Positions 43,010-43,855 of a stretch of 43,855 nucleotides of DNA are shown piece by piece. Below the pieces are notes generated by a model, which saw nothing but the letters and a program-made list of their open reading frames with translations, ran no database searches and was not told the origin of the DNA. The number at the start of each line of letters is the position of its first letter. Within the stretch, counting starts at the first letter, position 1. The DNA is taken from positions 1 through 43,855 of the forward strand of contig CADBDT010000023.1 of the NCBI GenBank assembly GCA_902793465.1, in the 5' to 3' direction. The position numbers and the translations under genes were made by a program. This DNA is from an uncultured Coriobacteriaceae bacterium. GTDB taxonomy: Bacteria > Actinomycetota > Coriobacteriia > Coriobacteriales > Atopobiaceae.

Positions 43010-43855
43010 TCACGCCAGCAGCGGGTTCTCGGCTATTCGCGGCCTCGCCCCGCCGAGGAAGCGGAGGAGCTTCCTGAAGTTCAGGGCGGCCACCTTCGCG
43101 CCGAAGAAGAGCTTGCCGGCGACGCGGCCCCTCGGGAGCGTGTCGAGGCGGAAGTTCCTCCTCATGGCGGAGGGCACGGTCTCGGCGCCGTTGCGCAGCC
43201 TGCGGTAGCACTCGAACCCGGGGGACCCCATGCGCCTCCTGTGGCGCGACCTCCTGGTCGCGTTCGCCGAGGCCGTGAGCGTGGCGCGCCCGCCCTTGCC
43301 GGGGCGCGGGCGGCACTCCGCGCGGTGCGGGCAGCCCTCGCAGCACGAGGGGTCGAACGACACCTTGCACTGCCCGGTGCGCCTGGTGTAGTAGCACTTC
43401 TCGGGCGCGTGGCCGGCGGCGCAGCGCAGCAGCTCCCGGCCGTCCTCGGACCACTCGAAGTCGGCGAGGCACGCCTTCGGCTCGCGGCCTATCATGTCGG
43501 TGGTCACCAGCTCGACGCCCCGCCCCGCGGCGTAGGCCACGTTGTTGCCGCCGTCGTAGCCGCCGTCGGTGACGAGCAGCGAGCCGCCCGCGGCGGGCGG
43601 CGCGTCGTCGACGAACTCCCTCAGGAACGCGCTGTCGGAGTGGGTGTTGCGGTCGTAGTCGTAGTTGGTGACCACCGTGCCGGCCGCGCCGCAGGACTCC
43701 TCCAGGTTCGCGACGTAGCCGACGTGGTCGACGCCCGCCTTGGTGCGGAAGGTGGCCTCCGGGTCGGTCGGGCTGTTGAGCATGGCCGACCCCCGCATGC
43801 CGTCGTCCCTGCCGCGCAGCCGGCGCGCCCCGCCCTCGACCAGCGTCTGCTCCCT
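43010..43855 (-). mobile_element. IS1182-like DDE transposase, C-terminal part (5' end beyond window)
   Basis: At least 281 codons of an open frame run from the right edge to a stop at 43010. Visible marks: DPEATFRTKAG and HVGYVANLEE, TNYDYDRNTHSDSAFL, LVTDGGYDGGNN with a catalytic-type Asp, a Cys/His cluster (CCEGCPHRAECRP) and a basic C-terminus. This matches the DDE_Tnp_1_6/IS1182 pattern. The DNA is markedly richer in GC than everything else in the window (third positions almost all G or C), so it probably came from a high-GC donor. The start codon and upstream inverted repeat are outside. Intact or broken status cannot be judged. Confidence 0.85.

Overview
This 43.9 kb window is bacterial chromosome of moderately high GC. 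It uses ATG, GTG and TTG starts behind strong GGAGG-type ribosome binding sites. I infer a Gram-positive actinobacterium, most likely a Coriobacteriia member (Eggerthellaceae/Atopobiaceae-like). The basis is the prfA-prmC-tsaC-glyA-upp-atp gene order, a FeoA-FeoB fusion followed by a tiny Cys-rich FeoB partner, and expanded binding-protein/c-di-GMP sensors. That placement was not tested by any search.

Layout. 1-7.1 kb (minus strand): the start of prs, a C-terminally broken glmU, a two-domain mannose-6-phosphate isomerase, a PPC-domain protein, and a polar amino-acid ABC transporter whose binding-protein/permease gene carries a frameshift. 7.2-18 kb: a signalling block with a PAS-GGDEF-REC-GGDEF-like protein, a tandem-binding-domain GGDEF-like/EAL protein, a membrane GGDEF protein, and a very large sensor-MFS-like fusion. 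A 61-codon small ORF and a strong convergent promoter sit in the gap inside this block. 18-27.6 kb: prfA-prmC, an Rpn-type nuclease gene on the opposite strand with LexA-like boxes, tsaC, a NudC-YunG fusion, a tannase-like lipoprotein, glyA and upp. 27.7-34.8 kb: a complete F1Fo ATP synthase operon (atpI-B-E-F-H-A-G-D-C) in which the delta and alpha frames are fused without a stop. 34.9-42.7 kb: FeoAB and its small partner, an E2-like acyltransferase, an AAA/PD-(D/E)XK protein, an HxxxDG acyltransferase and a membrane-anchored alpha/beta hydrolase. 43.0 kb to the end: part of a very GC-rich IS1182-like transposase.

Two themes run through the window. First, a modular family of long intergenic hairpins occupies at least ten gaps, often right behind stop codons. 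All share a short G-run / AGT-or-ACT / C-run core. Second, three normally conserved genes (glmU, the ABC binding-protein gene, the atpH/atpA junction) have frame anomalies. These are either real lesions or fusions, or sequence errors, and raw reads would settle which.

Functionally, housekeeping (cell-wall precursor UDP-GlcNAc, PRPP, translation termination, tRNA t6A, one-carbon metabolism, uracil salvage, ATP synthesis, ferrous iron uptake) is interleaved with nutrient-sensing c-di-GMP proteins and recently acquired accessory genes. I found no tRNA, rRNA or CRISPR array.
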